Shown piece after piece: positions 7,556 through 14,648 of a stretch of 29,322 nucleotides of DNA; within the stretch, counting starts at the first letter, position 1, and each line of letters begins with the position of its first letter. A program made the translations under genes and the position numbers. Where the stretch lies: the NCBI GenBank assembly GCA_045532455.1, contig JAZSFX010000026.1:1-29322 (forward strand), in the 5' to 3' direction. The notes under the pieces are model-generated. The model ran no database searches. It saw only the letters and a program-made list of their open reading frames with translations, and was not told where the DNA came from. Source of the stretch: Ornithomonoglobus_A sp045532455. GTDB lineage: Bacteria > Bacillota > Clostridia > UBA1381.

Positions 7556-8368
7556 ATGATAAAAATATGCAGGTATATAGAAATTCATTTTCTGACGGTT
7601 ATACTTTTTTTTGTGTGCTTTCTTTTAGGGAGGGGACAGACCCTTGTAATAACATACTTTGTTATGCTTTTTCACGAATTATCTCATACGGCGGCGGCAC
7701 TGTGTATAGGTCTTAAAATAGATAAAATAACATTTTACGCGTTTGGTGTTAATTTAAAACTGAAAAATAAGTTTGTACATAGCTTGGCAGATGAATTGAT
7801 TTTATATCTTGCAGGTCCGTTGTTCAATGCTGTATTTGCACTTGTAATGTTATTTGCATACAGTTATTTTAAAGCAGAAAGTTTAAGATATCTTTATTTT
7901 ATGAATGTAGTTTTGTTTGCAGTTAATATGCTGCCGATTTTACCGCTTGATGGTGGGATTATATTAAAAAAGATAATAACATACTTTTCGAGTGATAAAA
8001 AGGCAAAAAGCGTAATGAGGTTTTTGTCCGTAACAATATGTTTAATATTGCTTGCTCTTTGTATATACAGTATTTCTGTTTCAAAACTCAACTTTTCGCT
8101 TGTAATAATGGTTGTTTTCCTGTTTGGCTCAATTCTGACGGAACAGGAAAAATATAATGCGGATTTTGTAAGGGAATTAATCTTTGCCGATAATAAAAAT
8201 AAAAAGAGAAAAATAAATCATATTATTGCCCAAATTGATGAAAAACCGCAAAATATAATAGAGAAATTTTCAAATAATAAGTATAATATTGTTTATTTGG
8301 TTGATTATAGTGGTAAAATATGTAATATAAATACCCAAAAACAAATTATTGATAAATTACTCCAATAA
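7556..8368 (+). CDS. spoIVFB: SpoIVFB-like site-2 intramembrane metalloprotease (M50B)
   Basis: Membrane-embedded zinc protease; the family's SpoIVFB members remove the pro-sequence of sigma-K in the mother cell. The 270-aa product is rich in membrane helices, with HELSH (His40, Glu41, His44) in one helix and NMLPILPLDGG (124-134, Asp132) in a later one. These are the zinc and catalytic ligands at nearly the spacing of Bacillus SpoIVFB. The soluble C-terminal tail (about 205-270, ending NIVYLVDYSGKI...) resembles half of a CBS domain, as in SpoIVFB. The start ATG follows GAGG by 8 nt. TATAAT at 7525-7530 with a poor -35, overlapping CATAAGTA, could be its promoter. Pro-sigK lies on the other side of comEC, supporting this assignment over a generic M50 protease. 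No spoIVFA or bofA is next to it. Confidence 0.85.
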   Translation: MIKICRYIEIHFLTVILFFVCFLLGRGQTLVITYFVMLFHELSHTAAALCIGLKIDKITFYAFGVNLKLKNKFVHSLADELILYLAGPLFNAVFALVMLFAYSYFKAESLRYLYFMNVVLFAVNMLPILPLDGGIILKKIITYFSSDKKAKSVMRFLSVTICLILLALCIYSISVSKLNFSLVIMVVFLFGSILTEQEKYNADFVRELIFADNKNKKRKINHIIAQIDEKPQNIIEKFSNNKYNIVYLVDYSGKICNINTQKQIIDKLLQ

Positions 8369-8374
8369 TTTTTT
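8343..8374 (+). terminator. Possible terminator of spoIVFB
   Basis: Stem AAATTATTG (8343-8351) / CAATAATTT (8363-8371) running into a T run (8369-8374). It overlaps the stop codon. The stem is AU-rich and weak, but the pgi promoter directly follows. Confidence 0.4.
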
Positions 8375-8395
8375 ATTAAATTAATCAAAAACATC

Positions 8396-8424
8396 TTGTA
8401 ATTTTTTAAAAACTATGTTATAAT
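8396..8424 (+). promoter_or_regulatory. Sigma-A promoter for pgi
   Basis: TTGTAA (8396-8401), 17-base spacer, TATAAT (8419-8424). It implies a leader of about 90 nt before pgi. I see only short A/T-rich repeats in that leader and no recognisable riboswitch. Confidence 0.75.
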
Positions 8425-8520
8425 ATGTTAAAGAATATAATGGCATAATTATAAAAATTATATTGTGAGTAATAAATCAATAATAAAAGTTTTATCAACA
8501 ATAAGAAAGGTTTTAGTATA

Positions 8521-9870
8521 ATGGCAGATTTAAAGTTTGATTATTCAGGTGCAATGGATTTTGTCGGCAAACACGAAATAGACTATCTTTCGGATGCGGT
8601 AAAAGTGGCTCACAATGCGCTTCATTCAAAAACGGGCGCTGGCAATGATTTTCTTGGCTGGGTTGATTTACCCATTAATTACGATAAAGCAGAGTTTGAA
8701 AGAATTAAAAAAGCTGCTCAAAAGATAAGAAACGATTCTGATATCCTTGTTGTTATAGGAATTGGCGGTTCATATCTTGGTGCAAGAGCTGCAATAGAAA
8801 TGCTTTCTCATTCATTTAGCAATTCATTGGATAAAGAAAAGAGAAATGTACCTGTAATATATTACGCAGGCAACAGTATATCATCAACTTATCTTGCAGA
8901 GCTTTTAGAGGCTTGTGAGGGTAAGGATATATCGGTAAATGTAATATCAAAGTCAGGTACAACAACAGAGCCGGCAATAGCATTCAGAGTATTTAAAGAG
9001 CTTTTAGAAAAGAAATATGGCAAAGACGAGGCAAAAGGTAGAATATATGCCACAACTGATAAATCAAGAGGAGCGCTTAAGACTCTTGCAGACTGTGAGG
9101 GTTATGAAACATTCGTAATTCCTGACGACGTTGGTGGAAGATTTTCGGTACTGACTGCAGTTGGACTTCTTCCTATTGCAGCGGCAGGCATTGATATAGA
9201 TGCTATGATGCAAGGTGCAAAAGATGCACGCGAAGAATATGATAACGATGATTTATCAACAAACGAGTGTTACCAATACGCAGCCGTAAGAAATGCACTT
9301 TTAAGAAAGGGCAAGAATGTTGAAATGATGGTAAACTTTGAACCGTCATTACACTACTTCAGCGAGTGGTGGAAACAGCTTTATGGCGAAAGTGAGGGTA
9401 AAGATAACAAAGGTATTTTCCCATCATCAGCAGATTTCTCAACAGATTTGCACTCAATGGGACAATATATACAACAAGGTCAGAGATTTTTGTTCGAAAC
9501 AGCTATTCTGGTTGAAGAACCAAAAAAGAATGTTGTTATAGAAAGTACCGAAGATGACCTCGACGGACTAAACTTTCTTTCAGGCAAGAGTGTTGACTTT
9601 GTAAACAAAATGGCAGCAAAGGGTGTTGCACTTGCACATATCGATGGCGGAGTGCCAAACCTTAGTCTGACAATTTCGAGATTTGATGCCTATAACTTTG
9701 GTAAGATGGTATACTTCTTCGAAAAAGCCTGCGGAATTTCGGGTTATTTGTTGGGAGTAAATCCATTTGACCAACCGGGAGTAGAAAGCTACAAAAAGAA
9801 TATGTTTGCGCTTCTTAACAAACCCGGTTATGAAGAAGCAAGAGCAGAGCTCGAAAAAAGATTAAAGTAA
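8521..9870 (+). CDS. pgi: Glucose-6-phosphate isomerase
   Basis: Interconverts glucose 6-phosphate and fructose 6-phosphate in glycolysis and gluconeogenesis. The 449 aa match the short bacterial Pgi form. Key segments: IGIGGSYLGARAA, the phosphate-binding SKSGTTTEPA, EPSLHYFSEWWKQLYGESEG with the catalytic Glu region, DLHSMGQYIQQG with the conserved His, and FDQPGVESYKK with the catalytic Lys near the C-terminus. The ATG follows AAAGG by 10 nt. It is transcribed from its own promoter and followed 32 nt later by a small P-loop gene with a strong ribosome binding site, so the two likely form an operon. Confidence 0.97.
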   Translation: MADLKFDYSGAMDFVGKHEIDYLSDAVKVAHNALHSKTGAGNDFLGWVDLPINYDKAEFERIKKAAQKIRNDSDILVVIGIGGSYLGARAAIEMLSHSFSNSLDKEKRNVPVIYYAGNSISSTYLAELLEACEGKDISVNVISKSGTTTEPAIAFRVFKELLEKKYGKDEAKGRIYATTDKSRGALKTLADCEGYETFVIPDDVGGRFSVLTAVGLLPIAAAGIDIDAMMQGAKDAREEYDNDDLSTNECYQYAAVRNALLRKGKNVEMMVNFEPSLHYFSEWWKQLYGESEGKDNKGIFPSSADFSTDLHSMGQYIQQGQRFLFETAILVEEPKKNVVIESTEDDLDGLNFLSGKSVDFVNKMAAKGVALAHIDGGVPNLSLTISRFDAYNFGKMVYFFEKACGISGYLLGVNPFDQPGVESYKKNMFALLNKPGYEEARAELEKRLK

Positions 9871-9902
9871 AAAATAAAAAACTTCTAAGGAGGATAAATA
9901 TT

Positions 9903-10316
9903 ATGATTAAACTATTAATTGGAAAAACGGGTTCAGGTAAAACAAAAGCACTTCTTGCCCAAACAAATGCTGCAAGTGTTAGTGCAAATGGAAACGTTGT
10001 ATTCATCAGTGATGATACAAGAAGAAATATGCACGACATAAAGTCAAAGGTAAGAATGGCAGACACAAAAGATTTTTCTATTACTTCGTATGATGAATTC
10101 TATGGTTTTATCTGCGGTATAATCAGCCGTGATTATGATATAACAAATATATTTATAGACGGTATCTTCAAAATTGTCGGCACAGACAGTCTTGATGGTT
10201 TTGAGAAATTCTTATCAAAGCTAGAAGCAGTTGGTAAGGACCTTAATGTTTCATTTGAAATTTCAGTGAGCATAGATGCAGATACAGCGCCTGACTACAT
10301 AAAGAATTTGGCGTAA
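9903..10316 (+). CDS. Small P-loop ATP-binding protein of unknown function
   Basis: A 137-aa protein with a clear Walker A motif at the N-terminus (IGKTGSGKTKAL, residues 6-17) and a possible Walker B strand ending in Asp (NIFIDGI, about 82-88). It is too short for a complete AAA+, helicase or PilT ATPase and shows no membrane segment. The strand-loop-helix start resembles the N-terminus of kinase- or helicase-type P-loop folds, and I cannot assign a substrate. The AAGGAGG ribosome binding site with 10-nt spacing is strong, so it is genuinely expressed. It is co-transcribed with pgi and ends at a strong hairpin (10331-10375). Confidence 0.75.
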   Translation: MIKLLIGKTGSGKTKALLAQTNAASVSANGNVVFISDDTRRNMHDIKSKVRMADTKDFSITSYDEFYGFICGIISRDYDITNIFIDGIFKIVGTDSLDGFEKFLSKLEAVGKDLNVSFEISVSIDADTAPDYIKNLA

Positions 10317-10330
10317 AATTATGATATTTC

Positions 10331-10375
10331 CGTATATTCCGTCTCGGTTTTTCGGGGCGGAATATACGCATTTTT
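10331..10375 (+). terminator. Strong intrinsic terminator after pgi-P-loop operon
   Basis: A 16-bp stem with two G-U pairs (arms 10331-10346 and 10353-10368), a 6-base loop GTTTTT, followed by CATTTTTG. No good promoter is visible between this hairpin and thrC 30 bases later, so it may act as a partial terminator that lets some transcript through to thrC. Confidence 0.85.
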
Positions 10376-10404
10376 GAATATTTATATATTTTGGAGGATT
10401 AACA

Positions 10405-11907
10405 ATGCAATATCAAAGTACAAGGGATAACACAATTAAAGTTAGCGCAGCAATGGCAATAAAAACAGGCTTGAGTGCAGAGGGGGGGTTGTTTGTTCCG
10501 GAGAGTTTTCCAAGTGTAAGCTTAGAGGAGATTAAATCACTTGCATCAAAAAGCTATCACGAAAGAGCTTATTTTGTTTTGGGTAAATTTTTGACAGATT
10601 TCACACACGAAGAATTAACAAGATGTATAAACAATGCCTATACAAAAGAAAAGTTTGGAACAAATGCAATAGCACCTCTTTATAAACTGAGCGATAAGGA
10701 ATACGTACTCGAGCTATGGCACGGACCAACTTGTGCGTTTAAGGATATGGCTTTGCAGATCTTGCCGCATTTGTTAACAACATCTATGAAAAAGACACAG
10801 GAGAATAACGAAATAGTTATTCTTGTTGCAACCTCGGGCGATACAGGTAAAGCCGCACTTGAAGGCTTTAAAGACGTTGAGGGCACAAGAATTATTGTAT
10901 TCTACCCAAATAACGGTGTAAGTGAAATACAAAAGCTTCAGATGGTTACCCAAGAGGGAAATAACGTTGCAGTTGCAGCAGTAAACGGTAACTTTGACGA
11001 TGCACAAAACGGTGTTAAAAAGATATTTACCGATAACGACTACAAAGAAATTCTTCTGCACAATCAATTTAAACTATCATCTGCAAACTCAATCAACTGG
11101 GGAAGACTAGTACCGCAGATTGTATATTATTTCTCAGCATATGCAGATATGCTCCAAAATAACGAAATCACTGCAGGTGAGCCAATAAACGTTGTTGTTC
11201 CAACAGGTAATTTTGGTAATATTCTTGCAGCATATTATGCTAAAAAAATGGGACTTCCGATAGCTAAGTTTATTTGTGCATCAAACAAAAACAATGTATT
11301 AACAGAATTTATACAAACGGGTGTATATAACAAAGAAAGAACATTCCACACAACAATCTCTCCGTCGATGGATATTTTAATATCATCAAACCTTGAAAGA
11401 TTTTTGTATGACTTAACAGGTAATGATGATAAGGTTGTAAGTGATTGGATGAAAGCTCTTAACACAGAGGGCAAATACGAAATAACACCTCAGGTTAAGG
11501 AAAAATTACAGTCATTGTTCTGGGCAGAGTGTTGTGATGATAACGAAACTCTCGAAACAATAAAAAAATGCAGCAATGATTATGACTATGTAATAGATAC
11601 ACATACTGCAGTTGCTAAATGTGTATACGATAAATACGTTGCAAAAACAGGCGACATAACAAAGACAGTTATTGCATCAACTGCAAGTCCGTTCAAGTTT
11701 AACCAGAGCGTACTGATTGCGCTAAAGGACTACGAATTTGTTGTAAATAAAGATGAATTTACTCTCCTTGACGAGCTTTCCCAGGCAAGCAATATGGAAA
11801 TTCCAAAATCACTTGCACAATTAAAGGATAAATCTGTTGCATTTGACCTTGTTTGTGATAAGGACGAAATGTCAAGGGTAGTGAGTGATTTTTTAATGGT
11901 AGATTGA
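10405..11907 (+). CDS. thrC: Threonine synthase
   Basis: PLP enzyme that converts O-phosphohomoserine to threonine. The 500 aa are the long fungal/enterobacterial-like class. The N-terminal segment GGLFVPESFP is typical, with PLP Lys113 in GPTCAFKDMALQ, then ATSGDTGKAALEGF and the PLP-phosphate loop VPTGNFGNILAAYYAKKMG. The ATG has a TTGGAGG ribosome binding site. No hom or thrB is adjacent. The transcript probably comes partly from read-through of the upstream hairpin. Downstream lies a long hairpin before cysE. Confidence 0.96.
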   Translation: MQYQSTRDNTIKVSAAMAIKTGLSAEGGLFVPESFPSVSLEEIKSLASKSYHERAYFVLGKFLTDFTHEELTRCINNAYTKEKFGTNAIAPLYKLSDKEYVLELWHGPTCAFKDMALQILPHLLTTSMKKTQENNEIVILVATSGDTGKAALEGFKDVEGTRIIVFYPNNGVSEIQKLQMVTQEGNNVAVAAVNGNFDDAQNGVKKIFTDNDYKEILLHNQFKLSSANSINWGRLVPQIVYYFSAYADMLQNNEITAGEPINVVVPTGNFGNILAAYYAKKMGLPIAKFICASNKNNVLTEFIQTGVYNKERTFHTTISPSMDILISSNLERFLYDLTGNDDKVVSDWMKALNTEGKYEITPQVKEKLQSLFWAECCDDNETLETIKKCSNDYDYVIDTHTAVAKCVYDKYVAKTGDITKTVIASTASPFKFNQSVLIALKDYEFVVNKDEFTLLDELSQASNMEIPKSLAQLKDKSVAFDLVCDKDEMSRVVSDFLMVD

Positions 11908-11919
11908 TTAAGTTTGTGT

Positions 11920-12005
11920 AAAATTGCCCATCTTGCCATTTTTCGTTTGGGACGATACAAATCGTACAGCTTCCGAACTGCAAAATAGCAATCTGAACAA
12001 TTTTT
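11920..12005 (+). repeat. Long imperfect hairpin element between thrC and cysE
   Basis: The ends pair as AAAATTG (11920-11926) with CAATTTT (11998-12004). Inside, the segment around 11929-11944 pairs imperfectly with that around 11980-11995. The tip is TTCG/CGAA and ACGAT-ACAA-ATCGT. Total span is about 86 nt, richer in G and C than its surroundings, ending in five T. It could be a terminator or attenuator, a structured RNA, or one copy of a dispersed palindromic repeat. No second copy was seen in this window. It lacks T-box or known riboswitch signatures that I recognise. Confidence 0.6.
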
Positions 12006-12036
12006 AGTAAAACTTATGCTTTAAAGGAGTGTTTGT

Positions 12037-12924
12037 ATGGCAAATAATGCAGAAAAACTTATTAATGTCATTCTTGACAGTTATAAAAAGTATGATTCGA
12101 CTGTAAGAATTGATACAGATGATATTTTAAACAAAGACATTATAATAAGCATTGTTGAACAAATAAGAAGAATACTTTTCCCGGGTTTTTTCGACTCTAA
12201 CAGAGTAAGAGACGAATATCTCAAATTCCTTGTGGGTGAAAGACTCGAATTTATTCAGTATAATCTTAAAACACAAATTACAAAAGCAATTTGCAATAAT
12301 AACACCTGTTGTAAACACGAAAAATGCGAAGCAGAAGAAAAAGCGCAAGAGGCATCAAACGAATTTTTATCAAGAATTCCTAAAATCCGTGAATATTTAT
12401 ATACAGACGTTGTAGCTGCATATAACGGAGACCCTGCGGCATACAGTACCGAAGAAATTATTTTCTCATACCCCGGTCTGTTTGCAATAACAGTATACCG
12501 AATTGCACACGAGCTCTGGGAGATGAAAATTCCTATGATACCAAGAATAATGACAGAATATGCGCATAGCATAACGGGTATTGATATAAATCCGGGTGCA
12601 CAGATTGGTAAATATTTCTTTATAGACCACGGTACAGGTATTGTTATTGGTGAAACTACCGTAATAGGTGATAACGTTAAAATATATCAGGGTGTTACAT
12701 TAGGAGCATTGTCAACAAGAAAAGGTCAGGAGTTAAAGGGTGTTAAAAGACACCCTACAATCTGCGATAACGTTACCATATATTCGGGTACAACAATACT
12801 TGGCGGTGATACAATAATAGGTGAGGGCGCAACAATAGGCGGTAATGCGTTTATTGTAGAGTCCGTAAGTGCCGGCACAAAGGTAAGTGTAAAAAATCCC
12901 GAACTTAAAATTGTAAAAAATTGA
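12037..12924 (+). CDS. cysE: Serine O-acetyltransferase
   Basis: Makes O-acetylserine from serine and acetyl-CoA, the first step of cysteine synthesis. The 295-aa product has an N-terminal helical region (1-170) and a left-handed beta-helix of hexapeptide repeats (about 185-290). The active-site His is in IDHGTGIVIGET, followed by KGVKRHPT and the glycine-rich turns up to GGNAFIV. An unusual cysteine cluster, Cys86, Cys91, Cys92 and Cys97 with His94 (CCKHEKC), lies in the helical part. The ATG follows AAAGGAG by 8 nt. No cysK is adjacent. The gene leads a run of aminoacyl-tRNA synthetase genes. A promoter is not obvious between the upstream hairpin and the start. Confidence 0.93.
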   Translation: MANNAEKLINVILDSYKKYDSTVRIDTDDILNKDIIISIVEQIRRILFPGFFDSNRVRDEYLKFLVGERLEFIQYNLKTQITKAICNNNTCCKHEKCEAEEKAQEASNEFLSRIPKIREYLYTDVVAAYNGDPAAYSTEEIIFSYPGLFAITVYRIAHELWEMKIPMIPRIMTEYAHSITGIDINPGAQIGKYFFIDHGTGIVIGETTVIGDNVKIYQGVTLGALSTRKGQELKGVKRHPTICDNVTIYSGTTILGGDTIIGEGATIGGNAFIVESVSAGTKVSVKNPELKIVKN

Positions 12925-12965
12925 TAATTACTTATAAAAACAAAACTGAAAGGAAAAGAATTTTA

Positions 12966-14627
12966 ATGGACGATAATTTAAAAATGGCAGATTTGCTATT
13001 GGGTGATATAGATAAAACACCTGAGTATTATGAGGAATTATATCCTGCACGTAACATAGGCGAAAATGCAAAAGTAACAAGATTTGCTCCAAGTCCAACA
13101 GGATTTTTGCATATGGGCAGTCTTTTTGCTGCATTTGTTGCTATGGAAACTGCAAAAAGTACAGACGGTGTTTTCTATCTAAGAATCGAAGATACTGATA
13201 AAAAACGTGAAGTAGAAAATGGCGTTACCTGTATTGTAAACGGACTAAAGGAATATGGTATCGAAAGCGACGAGGGAATGCTTAACGAAACCAAAAGCTA
13301 CGGTGCATACGGTCCGTATATACAAAGCGAAAGAAACGAAATTTATCAGTCGTATGTTAAAAGTCTTATCCAGAAAGGTCTTGCATATCCTTGCTTTATG
13401 AGCGAGGAAGAAATTGCCCAACTACGCGAAAAGCAAGCCCAAAACAAAGAGCTTCCCGGAATTTACGGTGAATATGCAAAGTATCGTAATATTTCTGCTA
13501 ACGAAGCGCAAAAAAGAATAGAAAATGGCGAGGAGTATGTAATAAGACTACACTCACCGGGAAAAATCGGCGACAGAGTAAAATTTATTGACGGTATAAA
13601 AGGCGAAATAGAAATGGATGCAAACGTGTTGGATATTGTATTGCTTAAAAAAGACGGTACACCAACATATCATTTTGCACACGCTATTGATGACCACTTA
13701 ATGAGAACAACAGACGTTACAAGAGGTGATGAGTGGATTTCATCTGCACCTATCCACTTGCAACTGTTTGATATTTTAGGCTTTGAAGCACCACGCTATG
13801 CCCATATTTCACCAATTATGAAAGAAGACGAAGAAACTCAGGGCAAGAGAAAGCTATCAAAAAGAAAAGACCCCGAAGCAGCGGTTGAGTTCTATCAAAA
13901 ATCTGGCTATCCATATGAGGTTGTGCTTGAATATCTTTTAACTATTGCCAACTCAAACTATGAGGAGTGGAGAATAGAAAACCCCGATGCGCAAAGAAGT
14001 GATTTTGAGTTCTCTCTTGCAAAAATGAGTAAGGCAGGCGCGCTTTTTGACCTTGTTAAGTTAAATGATATATCAAAGAATTATATATCAAAAATGAGTG
14101 CTGAGGAAGTTTTTGAGAGAAGCTGCGAATGGGCAGAAAATAACGATAAAAAGCTATATGAGCTTTTAGTTGATGACGAGGAATATGCAAAAGCCATATT
14201 TGCAATAGAAAGAGGAAACGAAAAACCACGTAAAGATATTGGTAAATGGGAAGATGTCAGAAACTATGTATCATACTTCTACGATGATTTATGGGATAAA
14301 TCACTTGATTTTGGCGAAAATCTTTCTAACGAGGATATGATAGAAATATTAGAAAAATACAGTGAAATTTATGATGAGAGCGAAAGCGCTGATGAATGGT
14401 TCCCAAAAGTAAGAGAATTAGCAGTTTCACTCGGATATGCAAAAGCACCTAAGGAATATAAGAAAAATCCTGACGAATTCAAGGGTCATGTGGGTGATGT
14501 TGCGTCTGTAATAAGAGTTGCGGCAACAGGCAGAAAAAACACCCCCGATTTATACGAAATTCTTCAGACATTAGGTGTTGATGAGGTTATGAAACGTTTT
14601 AACTATGCAATAGAAAAGTTAAGATAA
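12966..14627 (+). CDS. gltX: Glutamate--tRNA ligase
   Basis: Class I synthetase that charges tRNA with glutamate. The 553 aa include a lead of about 35 residues, then RFAPSPTGFLHMGS (39-52, HIGH-type motif), the LRIEDTDKKR segment, and KLSKRKDPEAAVEF (KMSKS-type motif, about 300), followed by the anticodon-binding helical domain. The APSPTG form separates it from the glutamine enzyme encoded next. I choose ATG 12966, preceded by GAAAGGA; a TTG at 12921 overlapping the cysE stop has no ribosome binding site. The N-terminal extension is expected for clostridial GluRS of about 550 aa. It is in an apparent operon with cysE, glnS, an aminotransferase and trpS. Confidence 0.95.
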   Translation: MDDNLKMADLLLGDIDKTPEYYEELYPARNIGENAKVTRFAPSPTGFLHMGSLFAAFVAMETAKSTDGVFYLRIEDTDKKREVENGVTCIVNGLKEYGIESDEGMLNETKSYGAYGPYIQSERNEIYQSYVKSLIQKGLAYPCFMSEEEIAQLREKQAQNKELPGIYGEYAKYRNISANEAQKRIENGEEYVIRLHSPGKIGDRVKFIDGIKGEIEMDANVLDIVLLKKDGTPTYHFAHAIDDHLMRTTDVTRGDEWISSAPIHLQLFDILGFEAPRYAHISPIMKEDEETQGKRKLSKRKDPEAAVEFYQKSGYPYEVVLEYLLTIANSNYEEWRIENPDAQRSDFEFSLAKMSKAGALFDLVKLNDISKNYISKMSAEEVFERSCEWAENNDKKLYELLVDDEEYAKAIFAIERGNEKPRKDIGKWEDVRNYVSYFYDDLWDKSLDFGENLSNEDMIEILEKYSEIYDESESADEWFPKVRELAVSLGYAKAPKEYKKNPDEFKGHVGDVASVIRVAATGRKNTPDLYEILQTLGVDEVMKRFNYAIEKLR

Positions 14628-14648
14628 TTGAAAGGATTTGGTTTACAC

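Noticed and set aside
11730..11983. Minus-strand open frames crossing the thrC end and the long hairpin
   Set aside because: They are antisense to thrC, mutually overlapping, lack a ribosome binding site, and their apparent openness follows from the hairpin and thrC composition.
11908..12036. T-box or known riboswitch upstream of cysE and the synthetase genes
   Set aside because: No T-box AGGGTGG-type sequence or other known riboswitch core is visible; only the imperfect hairpin is present.
12921..12965. TTG 12921 as the gltX start
   Set aside because: It overlaps the cysE stop without a ribosome binding site; ATG 12966 follows GAAAGGA and gives the usual N-terminus.
14628..14648. TTG 14628 as the glnS start
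   Set aside because: The ribosome binding site GAAAGGA lies downstream of it and serves ATG 14649.
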